Counted from the stretch's first letter, positions 1 to 12,049 are shown. The stretch is DNA of 64,000 nucleotides from Neocallimastix lanati (nom. inval.) (GCA_016946835.1 JACVTC010000012.1:471001-535000), one strand, 5' to 3'. The notes: a model not told the origin generated them from the sequence alone. A program made the numbers and translations.

Positions 1-70
1 AAATAAAAATAAAAATAAAAATAAAAATAAAAATAAAAATAAAAATAAAAATAAAAATAAAAATAAAAGC
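1..70. repeat. (TAAAAA)n microsatellite
   Basis: Uninterrupted AAATAA/TAAAAA hexamer repeat at the left window edge; it probably continues beyond the window. The stretch from 71 to 303 is plain AT-rich sequence with no feature I can support. Confidence 0.9.
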
Positions 71-303
71 AACAACAATTATTTTATAAGTGAATTGGTT
101 AAAAATAAAAGTTAATAAATAACATCTTTAATAGTTTAACAATTAAAAATATCTTTAAAGTAAATTTTTATTATTATATAATATATATATATATTTATTT
201 TCTACTTATTTCTTACTATTTATTTTTTATTTATAATAATTTTATATATAATATAAACAAATTGTTTTGCTGACTTTTTTTTCTTAAAAAAATAGCATAT
301 TAA

Positions 304-905
304 ATGACAAATATTAAAAAAATTATTCCTAATAAGAATAACAAAGGGTGAATTTCAAATTCTTTTAATAAATATAAGGAAAAAGTATTTGGATTAAATG
401 ATAATTTCAAAAAAAATATGAATTTAATACGTTCTTATAAATATAAAGAATCTAATAATAATACAAACATAAATATTGATGCTAATAACAGTGATAAAAA
501 TAATATAGTAAAAGGTATTGATAAAACATATAGCATAAAAGATAGAATTAAAGAAATAATAAAAGGAAAAAAAAAAACTTCTAATGCTTCAACTTCAATT
601 CCAACCATCCCAATAAATAATCCATTAGATTCATCTTCATTAAGTGGGACGATAAATAATAAAATGGATATTGATAATAATAACTTAGCTTCCTCTTCAT
701 CTATCCATAATTTTTTTAATAACGAAAACGAAAGTAGTTCTTCTGACCACCATCACCACCACCACAACAACAACAATAACAACAATAATATTAATGATAG
801 CAATAATAGTAATAATAATACAATAATTAATAGTAATCAAAATGACGTCTCAGATTATTATGAGAAATCTATTCCAAATTTAAGAAAACATAATATAAAG
901 GATAT
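304..905 (+). pseudogene. Broken host gene: Asn/Ser-rich low-complexity protein, interrupted by a copia fragment
   Basis: An ATG at 304 opens a frame (MTNIKKIIPNKNNKG) that hits a TGA at 349 and then stays open in the same frame from 352 to 978. The continuous frame suggests one gene with a nonsense change. The product is basic at the N terminus, then Asn/Ser-rich, with a natural run of six His followed by poly-Asn around 750-790. From roughly 880-920 onward the frame is only the antisense of copia integrase (the element reads leftward from 3110), so the true 3' part of the host gene is missing and the last ~25-35 codons up to 978 are not host sequence. No conserved domain is visible and function is unknown. 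A functional short protein starting at the ATG at 418 cannot be excluded. Confidence 0.45.
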
Positions 906-2320
906 GGATATTGATTTTTGTACCAAGATATGCGTTGTTATCAAATTTGGATCGAGCAACCTTAGGAATATAAAATAATACTTTGCATCCGAAAACCCGT
1001 AAATTGGAGTAATCGACTTTCGAGTTATTAAGTATTTCAAATAGGATTTTATTTTTTATACAATGATGAGGAATGCGATTGTGGATATAATTTGCTGTTG
1101 CAACTGCATCCTCCCAGAATTGTCTACTGAGTTTTGCATCGTTAAGAAGAACTTTAGTTATGCTTATAATAGTTTCATTGAATCTTTCAATTCTACCATT
1201 TTGTTGTGGATTATAAGGAATAGTGAATTGTTGTTTTATACCATACGTCTTACAAAAATCATAAAATTTAGCATTTTTAAATTCCGTACCATTATTGGAA
1301 CGTATAAATTTATTCTAGTATTAAATATATTTTTAATTTTTGAAAACCAATTATAAAAGGTTTCAAAAGTGTCACTTTTGTTTTTAATGAAAAGGACCCA
1401 TCCATACCTCGAATTATCATTAAGGATTGATAGTATATATTTATTATTGTAAAGTGATTCTGTGATAGAACCAATGAGATCCATATAAATTAATTCAAAG
1501 ATATGTTTCACTCTATTGGATGAATTCTTGAAAGGTTTATTTTTTAATTTAGAATTGGCACAAATAGGACAGGTAGTGGGAATATGTATTTTTAATAATT
1601 TGTTTTTAATGGCATCAATGTTGAAGTGAGCCATTCTACGATGCCATAATTTTAATTTTTCTGAATGTTTTATGTAATTATAAATAATCTCATTGAAATT
1701 ATTATTGTTTATTTCCTGAAAATTAATTTTTTGAGTAGATATATATATTTTGAAAGTATTAATATTGGCTGATAATACATTGTGAATTCTCTTGCCATAT
1801 GTATCATATATTTATTCTGTTGCTAAATTTGTTAAAACTATTTTATAATTTTGTTGAACAAGTTTAGAGATAGATATTAAATTTATGTTAACATTTGGTG
1901 AGTAATATACTTCATTGACGGTTATTTCATTGTTGTTAATGTACCCTTTGAAATTAATGATGAATTCAGATTGAAAGTATTGATCATTTGTCAAATAAAT
2001 TTTTTCTTTATGTTCTTTAATGTTGTTGAGAATGTTAATTTGATTGGTAATATTTATTGAGGTTCCTGAGTCAAGGGTCCAACATGTGATTTGATTATTT
2101 ATGTTATTTGAATCATTGATTATTAGGATATTGATATAATTTACCTCATGGTTATAATTTAAATTGAAATCTTGAGTGAATGCATCAAAATATTTTGTAT
2201 TATAATTGTCTTCTCTTTCTGCTAAGTTTGCATATCTTTTGGCTTTGTAATAATTTTTATTTGTAAATTTTTTTTTGGTTTTATTTATAAATTTGTTATT
2301 GATTCTTTTATTAGTTTTAA
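905..2320 (-). pseudogene. Copia protease to integrase segment, broken
   Basis: The protease active site reads WTLDSGTS near 2060-2085, followed by the copia-typical LISISKLVQQNYKIVL near 1835-1885. One TAA near 1810 interrupts the frame where Gln would fit. The GAG-pre-integrase and HHCC region (LWHRRMAHFN ... CPICANSK) spans about 1545-1650. The integrase core begins at DLIGSI near 1475, and a one-base shift near 1310 moves the frame to NNGTEF and NPQQNGRIERFNET. It ends at the LRVFGCKV motif near 1000-1010 and shortly after loses resemblance to integrase. Plus-strand open frames in this interval are shadows. Confidence 0.8.
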
Positions 2321-2322
2321 AT

Positions 2323-3108
2323 TTATTTTTTTTTATTTATGCCTTCCCTTTTGTTCCAACATTCTTTAGAGTAATGTCCCTTTATTCCACAATAGTTACA
2401 GCAGACATTTTTTTCTTTTTTTATTAAAATTTCTTTGTCTTTTTTACTATTTTTCCTTTTATTTATATTATTCTCTAAATTAAAAACAACTTTACTAGTA
2501 TTATTTCCTGGTAAATTTCTTTCCTTCAGGTTTGAGAAAATAATTTCTGGAATAATATTTTTCACATAGGAGCAACCTTTTAACCAATCATTATTATATT
2601 GAAAAACATTTATCCAGCGTAGTTCTTGTGGTAAACTTCTGTTAATAACTCCCACCTTTGCATTATCGTGAATATCGTGGTCTAATTTCTCTAATTCAAT
2701 AAAGTCATTTTGCAAAGTGGTAATAAAAATATTAATATCATCGTCCATATTAAATTTGGTATTTTCTATCTTTTCTTTTAATCCTAACTTTCTTTTTTCA
2801 ATACTTTTTGTAAATGTTCCCTTAAGAAAGTTCCACATTATAAATCCAGTTTTTTCGTTTCCTTCAATTAATTTTTGAGATTCTTCTTCAGGGCTATTCA
2901 TAATTATCCATTTTGTAGTGATGTCGTTGTCTATATCAACATCGCTTGTGCCCTTGTCGTATACAAGTGTTTCATCTAATTCATCTTCGATGTAACTGAA
3001 CAAGTCATCTTTAATATCCTTCTTTCTTAATTTGTTTACGACAGGCTTCATGACGTACCTAGTAAATTTGTTTATTGATAGTAAATATAGAATTTTCTTT
3101 TCCATCAT
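2323..3108 (-). pseudogene. Copia Gag with zinc knuckle
   Basis: A 261-residue open frame starting MMEKKILYLL. The C terminus holds a CCHC zinc knuckle (CNYCGIKGHYSKEC, about residues 237-250), the RNA-binding signature of retrotransposon Gag. The middle part (FIMWNFLKGTF through the acidic stretch to LPQELRW) matches the length and layout of copia Gag, which packages element RNA into cytoplasmic particles. The frame itself is intact, but it belongs to a truncated element and so is not expected to function. It is followed on the same strand by the protease/integrase segment. Confidence 0.8.
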
Positions 3109-3240
3109 GGATAATTTTCGGTAGTTAGCTCAGTGGTTTTACTAAAGCTTTCTGAGTAGCTAAAGTTTATTCTTCTTCGAGTAATTTATTTTTTTCAATC
3201 ACTACGTCTTGATTATTTCCGGTTCTCAATTTAAATTTGT

Positions 3241-5200
3241 TAATTTAAATATTTTATTTGTTTAATTTGTGTAATATCAGATTTTTATTATATTTTATTT
3301 TAAAAATAAATTGTATTAAATTGATTATATTATGTTGAATTTAGTCATACTATATATATTATGTTTTAATTATATGTAAACGTATGTATGTTTCTGATTG
3401 AAAATTGTAAATATAAGAATACGAATAAATTAAAATATTTTATTTATATTGTTAAACATCGAAATTATTGGTTTTATTTGATTAAAATTTTTATATTCTA
3501 ATTTTGATATTAATAATGATTCTATTTGCATTGGTTAAATATTATTATGTCATTTATATTAAATATTTATTATTAATATTTGAATAGCCAATATTTAAGC
3601 AATTGATAATATTTATTGATCATGAGGGCTTTAATTATATTATTGCTTCAATATTTATGTTTTTGACCTGATATTAATATAATTTACTTTATTATTATTT
3701 TTCTCCTTGAGATGATTTGAGAATTCAATGATTATAAAAAATTAAATTAATTTCCACTATTATTTGCATATTAATTTATTTTCATATTGTAATTATTTTG
3801 TAATATTGATTATTAATATATTCGTCAATATTGTTCCTATTTATAGGGTAATTTCCGATTTTATTATTTTATAATTGAATAAAATTGGTGGACTATATTA
3901 TTTCAACTCAATAAAAGGAATTATATTATCATATTCCTTTTTTAACTAATTAATAGTATTTGATTGTATCACTTTTCAACTCATTTAAAGATGGTTGATT
4001 ATTCTTGTTCAACTCATTTAAATATGGTTTACTATTCTTTTATTCCTTTTATTTAATTTTACCCTTTTTATAAATTAGTAAATTATATTAATATCATTTT
4101 TAATTGTGATGTTATTATTATTATATTGATTTAGTATGACTAATGAATATTATATGTTTATATATTGCATTAATTATACCATTGATTCTTCATGTAATAT
4201 ATTTATTTATTTGTTATTATATTGAGTGATTTATTGAGTTAATTTTCTTTATTTAAATTTTTTATATTATAGATTATAATTGAAAGTAAAAAAAGTTAAT
4301 ATTATATTTTATAATTATATTATTATATATATATGTTTTATATTTTACTTAGCTTTTAATATTTCCATATACTGTTAGTTAGTTATTTACAAGGGTTCAC
4401 AATATTCTTATCCTTTCTTCAATAATTCTTATACTGATGTATTCAATTGTGATAATATTTATTTTTTTTTATAATATATTAAAATTTGTTTATAATTAGA
4501 CCGCTATTAATATAAAATAATAAATATAAGGTATGCTTTGATGAAATTTTAACTTAGCTTTTATTCATGCTCAGTCAGTGAGATTGAGACTCTTAATCTA
4601 TTAAAAGATATTATATTTATTATTTATAAAGTCTTTTATTGTTCATATATTTTATTATAAGTTAAAAAGTTATTTTTTTTTATTTAGATAATTACATTCT
4701 CTTTTATATTACATAAAATATTATTTAATATAGATAAATTAATTATAATTGGTTAATATAAATTAAATATAACTATGTTATTATTTTTATCTTTTAACAA
4801 AATTAGTATAATACTTATTACTAGTTTACATATTGTAACTGATACTTGAAAATTTGAAAATATAGAATTACTTTAAGTTGGATTCATACAAATTATTCAT
4901 ATTTTTATTATTGAAATAATATTAAAAAAAATACTACATTTATTATTAATGAAACTAAAGTTTCATCAACCATTATTATGAATTAATAGAACTGTTTATT
5001 GAAAATGAGAATAATTGATGTGTAATAATAAATTTTTAAGATATTAAATTTAAGATAACGAAATTGAAATTGAAATTTCAAACTAAAAAAAAAAAAAAAT
5101 AAAATTTAAATATAATTACATAAAAATAGGTGACAATAACATTACAACGTCAACATTGTCATAACAAAAAGATAAATGACAATGAACTATTATTATATTT
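3241..5200. other. AT-rich stretch without genes; possible solo or 5' LTR
   Basis: No open frame or RNA gene is supported. A short imperfect direct repeat built on TCAACTCATTTAAA lies at about 3978-4045. The left part, adjoining the copia leader, may include that element's 5' LTR, but without a second copy the ends cannot be called. Confidence 0.5.
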
Positions 5201-5578
5201 GTTTCTCAGATATGATCTTTTTACTCTCAATAAAGGAGCTTGATCAAATCATTTACGAAGGAAAGGTGAAAATAATTAATGAGTCAAAGGAAGAACTAAT
5301 TATTATGTGAAAAGAGTTGAAGACAACAAGAAAAAAGGTAATAACAAAGCCAAATACTACATAAGCATGAATCTCAATGATAATAGTAAAAAAAAAATAT
5401 AAACACGGCATATTAAATTAGGAACCTATTAAAAGAAACTTTGAACTATTAAAAGATAAAAAACAACTTAAATTCAATAAGGACTTATGTCAAATGGAAT
5501 ACCAAAATTCTCTATTGACGAAGGAAATAGTTTTACGAATACTTTAATGACCGGAAATGGGAAAATCATGACAAATGC

Positions 5579-5960
5579 TTAAAATGAAAGGACAACAACA
5601 ATAGTTTTCATGGTCATAACCGAGTTAGTTCCAGGATACATTTCTAAAATACAGTAGGCAATTTGGTCAAGAAAACATGTGAGGAAGGTATCCTTTTTAG
5701 CTTCCTCATTCCAATTAAACTTGTAGGTGTAACAGTTGAATTTCGTTAGAGATATCATCAATATTTTTTTTGTTTAATTGTTTTCAGCTTTTGATTAGCA
5801 AAGAATGTATCATCGGTGTTGCAAAGAAAATTTTCATCTTACCAATGAACATATCATAATCATTTAAATATGTATCATTATTGTCTATTCGAGAGGCTTC
5901 CCAATACAAAAGTAAATTCGAATATACATAATTTTGATAATGATAAATAATTATGTTATT
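5579..5960 (-). pseudogene. Ty3/gypsy Gag fossil
   Basis: Minus-strand frames, broken by shifts near 5760-5830, give segments typical of Ty3/gypsy Gag. These include YWEASRIDNNDTYLNDYDMF near 5855-5912, a DDTFFANQKLKTIKQ segment near 5770-5825, and FNWNEEAKKDTFLTCFLDQIA near 5650-5710. The last matches the short tryptophan-centred helix segment near the end of the gypsy capsid domain. The 60-codon open frame at 5579-5761 is the cleanest piece. No zinc knuckle, LTR or pol sequence is attached. Assigned by family resemblance only. Confidence 0.5.
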
Positions 5961-6397
5961 TTAAAAAAAAAATTAATCAAGATACAGAATAAGATTCTGA
6001 TAATGATTCAGAAGATGATAATAAGGATAATAGAAGTTAAAAAATAAAAACAAAAAAAAAATTCCCTAAATATATCAATAATAAAAACATTGATAAGAAT
6101 GATATAGATAAAAAACCAAATCAAATTTCAGAGAATAATTAGATGATAAAATTCTAAAAAAAAAAAAAAAAACAATTCAAAAAATCATATAAGAAGTTCA
6201 AAGATTCTTATACTAAAGAGAAGAGGTGACCTAAATTTAGAGAGAAATAGCTAACAAAAGGTAAAAGAGAAAGATAGAATAATTAATAATTTCATCAAAT
6301 GATACTACCACAATAGATAATACAAAAACATATTCAAAGAAACAAAGAAGAAAAATTTAAGAATGATAATGAAAATTTAATTAAAACCCCCAATCAA

Positions 6398-6447
<50 letters not shown>

Positions 6448-6590
6448 TAAATCATTAAGTGTATAAAATTTTTATTATAATTATTGAAAAATAAAAATTA
6501 TTAAGGATGATTAATGAATTAGCAATCAATTGTTCAACCTATAAAAAAAAAAAATCTTGTATTAAAAAATATATATAAAAAAAAAATATT
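5961..6590 (+). other. Degenerate coding-like, Asp/Asn/Lys-rich stretch and poly-A tract
   Basis: From about 5975 to 6370 one plus-strand reading (DSDNDSEDDNKDNR and onward) shows biased, coding-like composition broken only by TAA/TAG, mostly at positions where Gln would fit. A poly-A run of about 40 bases follows at 6403-6446. It may be the linker of the copia fragment just downstream; this is not proven. Confidence 0.35.
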
Positions 6591-6599
6591 AGAAAAATG

Positions 6600-7000
6600 A
6601 TTGAAGTCTTTCTATCTGTTGAAAGTAACTTTTATTACTTAAGAGAATCAAATTATTACGAAGCAATTTTCAGAATGTCAGATACAGACGGAATAAAGAC
6701 ATTAATATAAAATTCCCAAAGGAACCAATGTAATTACTACATGATGGGTTCTAAAATATAAGAAACATTGTTTAAAACTGGAAAGCAAGATTAATTAACA
6801 AGAAGAGGAATTTTATAACAAATACATGGAATTGACTATAGTAATACTTTTTCTCCTATCTTAAAACAAGATATATCGAGAATCATCACAGCAGTGGAAT
6901 AACACTTTAACTGAAATATTATTAAAAATTATTTTTAAGATTTAAAAAGCAATCCTTGTGTTTATATATATTTATATATATATATAAATATATAAATATA
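6600..7000 (+). pseudogene. Copia reverse transcriptase N-terminal fossil
   Basis: Plus-strand frames contain the start of the copia RT domain. A NYYEAI linker motif near 6650 is followed by NVITT-stop-WVLKYK near 6728-6765 (TGA where the family has Arg or Lys). Next come a GIL-stop-QIHGIDYSNTFSPILK motif near 6810-6860 and a WNII-like piece near 6915. The match to the copia KWVFKxK...GIDYxxTFSP signature is clear. Stops and a frame change near 6770 show long decay; no catalytic YVDD segment remains. Confidence 0.65.
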
Positions 7001-7802
7001 TATAAACATAGAGGGATTCATAATTATGTAAATCCTAGGTGAACTATTCCAAATAACATACAACGATATATAATATTCTCTGCATTAATATTAGTTAAAT
7101 TGATTTCAAAGAGATATTCATTGAATATAAAATATTAGAAAAGCATAATTTAATATAAACTGACATTAAGAAATTCCTTAAAAAAAGTCGTTAAAAAAGA
7201 AGTAGAAAAAAAATTATAAATTAAAAAAAAAAAGAAAAAAAAAAAAAAAGAAAAAAAAAAGGAATTAATATTAAAATTTATGAAAGTTTAATTATTTAAA
7301 TGAAAAATGATAATGTTTTAAATTCATTTTCTTCAAGTCAAAAATCTTCATTTAACTATAAATGATTAATTACCAATATACCTCAATTAAAAAAAAAAAA
7401 AAAAAAGAAAAAAAGATGATAATATATATATTAATAAAAATATATTTTCACTTAAAACCATAAAACTTTAAAAAAAAAATAATAATATAATTAATAATTA
7501 AATTAATTAAATTAAAAGAGAAATATATATTAAAAAAAAAAAAAAATAAAAATTAAATATTTATATAACTAAATTAAAAGAGATATCATCTATCTCTCTC
7601 TATATATAAAGATTTATTTAAATCAACGATAAACGTTAGAATATAAAAACAATTTATCGCAAAATAAGAAAAATTATTTCAATAATTTTTCTTTTTTTTT
7701 TTTTTTTAAATTATTTTTTATCCTTTTTATATAAGATATATAATCCACTTTTTAAGTAAATTTTTTTTAATAAAAAAACTTTAAAACGTGGATTAATATA
7801 AA

Positions 7803-7833
<31 letters not shown>

Positions 7834-8412
7834 AAAACAATAAAAAATAAAAAATTATTTTAATTTTATAGACCCTTTCCTGAATCAAAGATGTTACTAA
7901 ATAAATTTATATTTGAATTTGATTTTTTCTTTTTTTTCAATTTGATTTCAAATTAAATATTTTAATATTTTATTTTATTTTTAAAAATATATATATAAAT
8001 TTAAAAATATAATTTAATATAGATAAAATAAAACATATAAAATAAAATTTTTTATTATAAATATACTTTTATTATAAATTAAATTATTTTTTTTTTTACT
8101 AAAACTATTATTATTATTTTTTAATATTTATATAAACTTAATATTAATAGAAAAAGAAATAATAAAAATAAAAAAAAAAGAAAAAAAAAAAAAAAAGTTA
8201 ATAAAATCAATTTTTATATATAAATAATTATACTTATATATTTATAATACTAATTTTAATATTATTTAATTAATTTTTATTATTTTTATTTTTTTATTAT
8301 TATTTTTAAAAAAATCATTTAGATATAATATTATTTTATTATTATTATTATTATTTTATTAATAAATAATATTTTATATATTTTATATTTTTGTCATACT
8401 ATTAAATAAATA
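7001..8412. other. AT-rich region upstream of the nucleoporin gene
   Basis: Low-complexity A/T sequence with poly-A and poly-T tracts and TA repeats. It contains whatever promoter drives the gene starting at 8413. No TATA element can be singled out in sequence of this composition, and no gene is visible. Confidence 0.5.
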
Positions 8413-9630
8413 ATGTCAATACCATTACCAGTAGCTGGTGGAAAAATTTCTTTTTCAGATTGGCCAAAAAATAATTCCGAAAATGATCATAGAATCAGTA
8501 ATAAAGAAAAAGTATTTAATAAAATTAATCATAAATATCATCCATATAAAAAGACAATAGAAAATCTTGAAAAAGATTTTCAAATGGAATCAGAGGAAAA
8601 TAAAGATAATGAATATGTATCATCGTTTCTTTCAAAACTCCCCATTCATAAATCCTATTCCCCAAAGAAAAAAAATTCAACACCTATGAATGGAATGTCC
8701 TCGTATGAAGGTAATAATTATTATTATTATAATGGTTTAACCCAAAAATTATTGGAAGATGGACCACCTCATTTAACACTTGATGAACTAAGTTCGAGTC
8801 CAGAAAAACAACCTTTTTTTTCACAAAATTTAAAAACAATGCATTTTTTACTTCATTCGAATAATTTGGAGAGTATAAGTAACATTAATAGTAATTTAAG
8901 TAATAAGATGAACATTTTTGGAAATAAAATTTCTCAACTAAATCCAAATAATATTAATATTAATACTAATAATAATAATAATAATAATTCTACAACTAAT
9001 AACATTAATAGGAAGACTTCCTTACTCAAAGACAATATATTAAATACTTTTACAAGTACTGGAATAAATAAAAATCTTAATTCTATCATTGTTTATGGGT
9101 ATCCGGTCAATTTAGCAAATGAAATCATTCTTCATTTTAAAAGTTTTGGAGAAATTTCAACTCTGGATTCCATGCAAGAAAATAATTGGGCATTAATTAC
9201 CTATCGAAGTAGTCTCAGTGCAAAAAAAGCATTGAAATATAAAAATGCTTTCATGTTTAAAAATAATATCATTGGGGTGATGACGCATAATGAATACTTA
9301 AAACTCATAAAATCGAATCAGCCCAACGTTTCGTTGACATCTAATGGTTTATCCTCACAAACTAATCATTCTACTGCCACTATGAATACTATAAGTAATC
9401 AAAGCAAAGTATTTAGTAATAGTAATAATAATAATAATAACAATAACAACAGCATTAATAATAATAATAATAATAGTAGCAAAAATATGAACAGTTCTAC
9501 TTTCAATAATACTTCACTTTGGAAAAATAGTACATCTTCCAGTTCGAATAATTATCATCTATTATCATTGAATAGAAATATTTTGGATAATTCTCCATAT
9601 AGTATTAAAAATAATTCACCAGAAAAAATA

Positions 9631-9691
<61 letters not shown>

Positions 9692-10497
9692 GTAATAATA
9701 TTAATAATAATAATAGTAATAATATTAATAATAATAATTCACTAAGTCAAGTGAATTCACAGATGAGTTTTACTATGAACACAAGTAAGAATAATGATTT
9801 TTCATCTAATATAAGTAAGAGTATGAATAAGAAATCGAATATAATAAAATCATTTAGTATAAAAGGAAATAGTGGAGATACCAATAAACTATTAAAAAGG
9901 AATAAAGTTCAATTTTCAACCATCATTTCTTCAAAAAATCGTAGTAGTCAACATAGTGATATTTTAGATCCATCTAAAAATTTATCATCAATTAATTTTG
10001 TTAATGAAAATCCTCAAATAAATAATAATGATAGTACTTTAGATACTTATAGGAAAGTTAGTCTGTTGAATAATTTAACTCCAACAGGTATGAAATTTAA
10101 TCCTAATTCAGTATTGAAGGAAGATAAAGGTCAAAAAAGGGAGGCCTCACTTTCATCATTCAATTCAAAGTCAACATTTAATCCAACCAATCCATTAATA
10201 AAAATGATTAATAAAGAAGAAAGTAGTAGTAATAGTAGTAATAGTAATAATAATAATAATAACCTTAATAATAATAATGATAATAATAATAATAATAAAG
10301 AGGAAAAATCAATTTTTGCTAGAAAATCAAATATATTTCACCATTCTCATTATTCTCCACCAAATACAATGAATTCTTCCATAACCATTCCAAAAATTGG
10401 AAATAATAAGATAGTAAAGCCAAACACTTCATCAAACGTCAAGGATACCAATTCTAGTCTATTAGGAAAAATGGTGGAACTTGTTTTTGGATGGTAG
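8413..10497 (+). CDS. NUP53: Nucleoporin Nup53/Nup35 family protein
   Basis: Single-exon 694-residue protein. Residues ~222-300 (SIIVYGYPVNLANEIILHF ... NNIIGVMTHNEY) form the divergent dimerising RRM of the Nup35/53 type: a short glycine-rich first strand, a lone Trp in NNWALITY, and a KKAL helix. The protein ends LLGKMVELVFGW, matching the amphipathic membrane-binding helix with a terminal FGW that closes Nup53/Nup35 proteins. In the family this protein links the inner ring of the nuclear pore to the pore membrane and binds Nup155/Nup170 and Nup93/Nic96. The N-terminal GGKISFSDWP and the Ser/Asn linkers are expected to be disordered. Four poly-Asn tracts, the longest about residues 405-445, make it longer than most homologues. 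The start follows an AAATAAATA leader and no upstream in-frame ATG was noted. Confidence 0.85.
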
Positions 10498-10899
10498 TTT
10501 CTTATATATATATATATATATATATATAAAAGTTAAATATCAGTAATAATCTTTATCATTATAAATAAAAAAAATGAAATATAAAAAAAAGAGGATTAAA
10601 AAAAAGAAAGGATTAAAAAAAAAAAAAGAAGATTAAAAAAAAAAATAAATATATATATATATATATATTAATATTTTTAAGTTAGAATAGATGGTTCTCC
10701 TCAATTAAATAGACGATTAATAATATATTCAAATTTAAAATGATAACATAACATTTAATATACCAAATATAACCAATATATGAAATATATATATATAATT
10801 CAATTTTTTTTTTCATATATATATTTATATTCTATCTATTGTGTATAAATATATATATATTGTAAAAAGTTGAAAAAAAATATTTATATATATATATCA
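10498..10899. other. 3' flank of the nucleoporin gene
   Basis: TA and A-rich repeats such as (TA)n at 10505-10530 and 10650-10667. It presumably contains the 3' UTR and poly-A signal, but with this composition no single site can be chosen. Confidence 0.4.
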
Positions 10900-11160
10900 T
10901 TTTTGCTCTATTCCTTTTTATACGAATAATACGACTAAGGAACAACGGTAAAAGTATAGGAATAGTCTTTGAGTTTTCATTCATTATCCTGATAAAGAAA
11001 AGCAAAAAAAAAAAAAAAAAACAATAGGAATCTGACGATCTTAGAAATAAAAGCAGGCTTTGAGCCCTAGAGGGTTGACATCGACATAGAACTTGGATAT
11101 TCTTATACATAACCATTAATATATTAAGGATAAACACCTCCTATTATAAAGGATTAGAGG
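10900..11160. other. Unexplained GC-richer stretch
   Basis: About 250 bp, clearly less AT-rich than its flanks, including the segment around TTTGAGCCCTAGAGGGTTGA near 11060. An open frame of 101 codons on the minus strand (10832-11137) begins at the GC-rich end but turns into poly-Phe and low-complexity residues, so it is not convincing. It could be a retroelement remnant or an untranslated RNA. I recognise no family. Confidence 0.3.
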
Positions 11161-11221
11161 AATCTTAACTATAAAAGGATCTTATCTATCTTCTCACTCT
11201 CTATTATTTAGAGATTCTAAT

Positions 11222-11293
11222 TTTATTTTATTTTATTTTATTTTATTTTATTTTATTTTATTTTATTTTATTTATTTATTTATTTATTTATTT
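11222..11293. repeat. (TTTTA)n / (TTTA)n microsatellite
   Basis: About ten TTTTA units followed by TTTA units, just upstream of the full-length copia insertion. Confidence 0.9.
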
Positions 11294-11476
11294 TATTATA
11301 TTTGTATTTAAAACTAATAGGATGATTAATTCATTTATTAATCTAAAACTATGTTAATTTAAACCAGCAATAAAAAAAAACAATTATCTATTAATAATAT
11401 AATAAACATAACATATTTATTTAATTATTAAACAAGAAAAAAATAAAAATAAAAATAAAAATAAAATAAAATAATA

Positions 11477-11481
11477 TATAC
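11477..11481. repeat. Target site duplication TATAC, left
   Basis: The five bases TATAC immediately precede the LTR start at 11482 and recur exactly at 17508-17512, just after the other LTR. This is the 5-bp duplication expected of copia integrase. Confidence 0.9.
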
Positions 11482-12033
11482 TGTTAAATATAACACTTAA
11501 AATCAGAAATGATATTTATATTTTATTATGTGTTTATTTATTTATTCATTTATTTATTGATTTTACATTTAGAAAGACCTTATTCATTTATTTATTGATT
11601 GTACATTTAGAAAGACCTTATTCATTTATTTATTGATTTTACATTTAGAAAGACATTATTCATTTATTTATTGATTTTACATTTAGAAAGACCTTATTCA
11701 TTTATTTATTGATTTTACATTTAGAAAGACCTTATTCATTTATTTATTGATTTTACATTTAGAAAGACCTTATTCATTTATTTATTGATTTTACATTTAG
11801 AAAGACCTTATTCATTTATTTATTGATTTTACATTTAGAAAGATCTTATTCATTTAAGAATATCTCATTACATGTTATTACATGTTATTTATAATTATAT
11901 TCTGTGGTCGTCTAACATTATTGGTAGCACTTAACTTTACACTGTATTATATTATCAAATAAAAATATTTTACACTTCATAATGTAGTGTATAATGTACA
12001 ATGCAATTAAACACATAACTGTGATATTTAACA
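11482..12033 (-). repeat. 3' LTR (element orientation), 552 bp, expanded
   Basis: Matches the other LTR at both ends but is about 285 bp longer. An internal 38-bp segment (ATTCATTTATTTATTGATTT then TACATTTAGAAAGACCTT) is tandemly repeated about eight times. Confidence 0.92.
11545..11862. repeat. 38-bp tandem repeat inside the LTR, about 8 copies
   Basis: Near-perfect direct copies, for example one with TTGTACATTT and one with GACATT as single differences. The partner LTR has a single copy of the AGAAAGACCTTATTCATTTA segment at this position. Confidence 0.92.
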
Positions 12034-12043
12034 TTCCCCCTAC
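12034..12043 (-). promoter_or_regulatory. Polypurine tract
   Basis: Minus strand GTAGGGGGAA immediately upstream of the 3' LTR, the expected site of plus-strand DNA priming in LTR retrotransposons. Confidence 0.7.
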
Positions 12044-12049
12044 ATTGGC

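Larger units (their letters stand above)
905..3240 (-). mobile_element. Ty1/copia retrotransposon fragment: gag, protease, partial integrase
   Basis: Read on the minus strand, the fragment carries Gag, then protease, then GAG-pre-integrase and the integrase core, and stops abruptly inside integrase near 905 next to Asn-rich host coding sequence. Reverse transcriptase, RNase H and the 3' LTR are absent, so it is 3'-truncated. The leader above 3110 is open-ended. A 5' LTR may lie somewhere in 3240-4400, but no partner copy is present to prove it. Confidence 0.8.

Noticed and set aside
751-775. Run of six histidine codons resembling an affinity tag
   Set aside because: It lies within a natural Ser/Asn/His-rich stretch using several His and Asn codons; no vector sequence is near.
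3118-3192. tRNA-like string (TTAGCTCAGTGGTT ... CTTCGAGTAA) upstream of the copia gag
   Set aside because: The D-arm-like piece looks right, but no 7-bp acceptor stem or T-arm with GTTCGA can be paired. It is in the retroelement leader.
11545-11862. Regular 38-bp repeats as a possible CRISPR array
   Set aside because: Repeats are directly adjacent with no unique spacers and lie inside an LTR.
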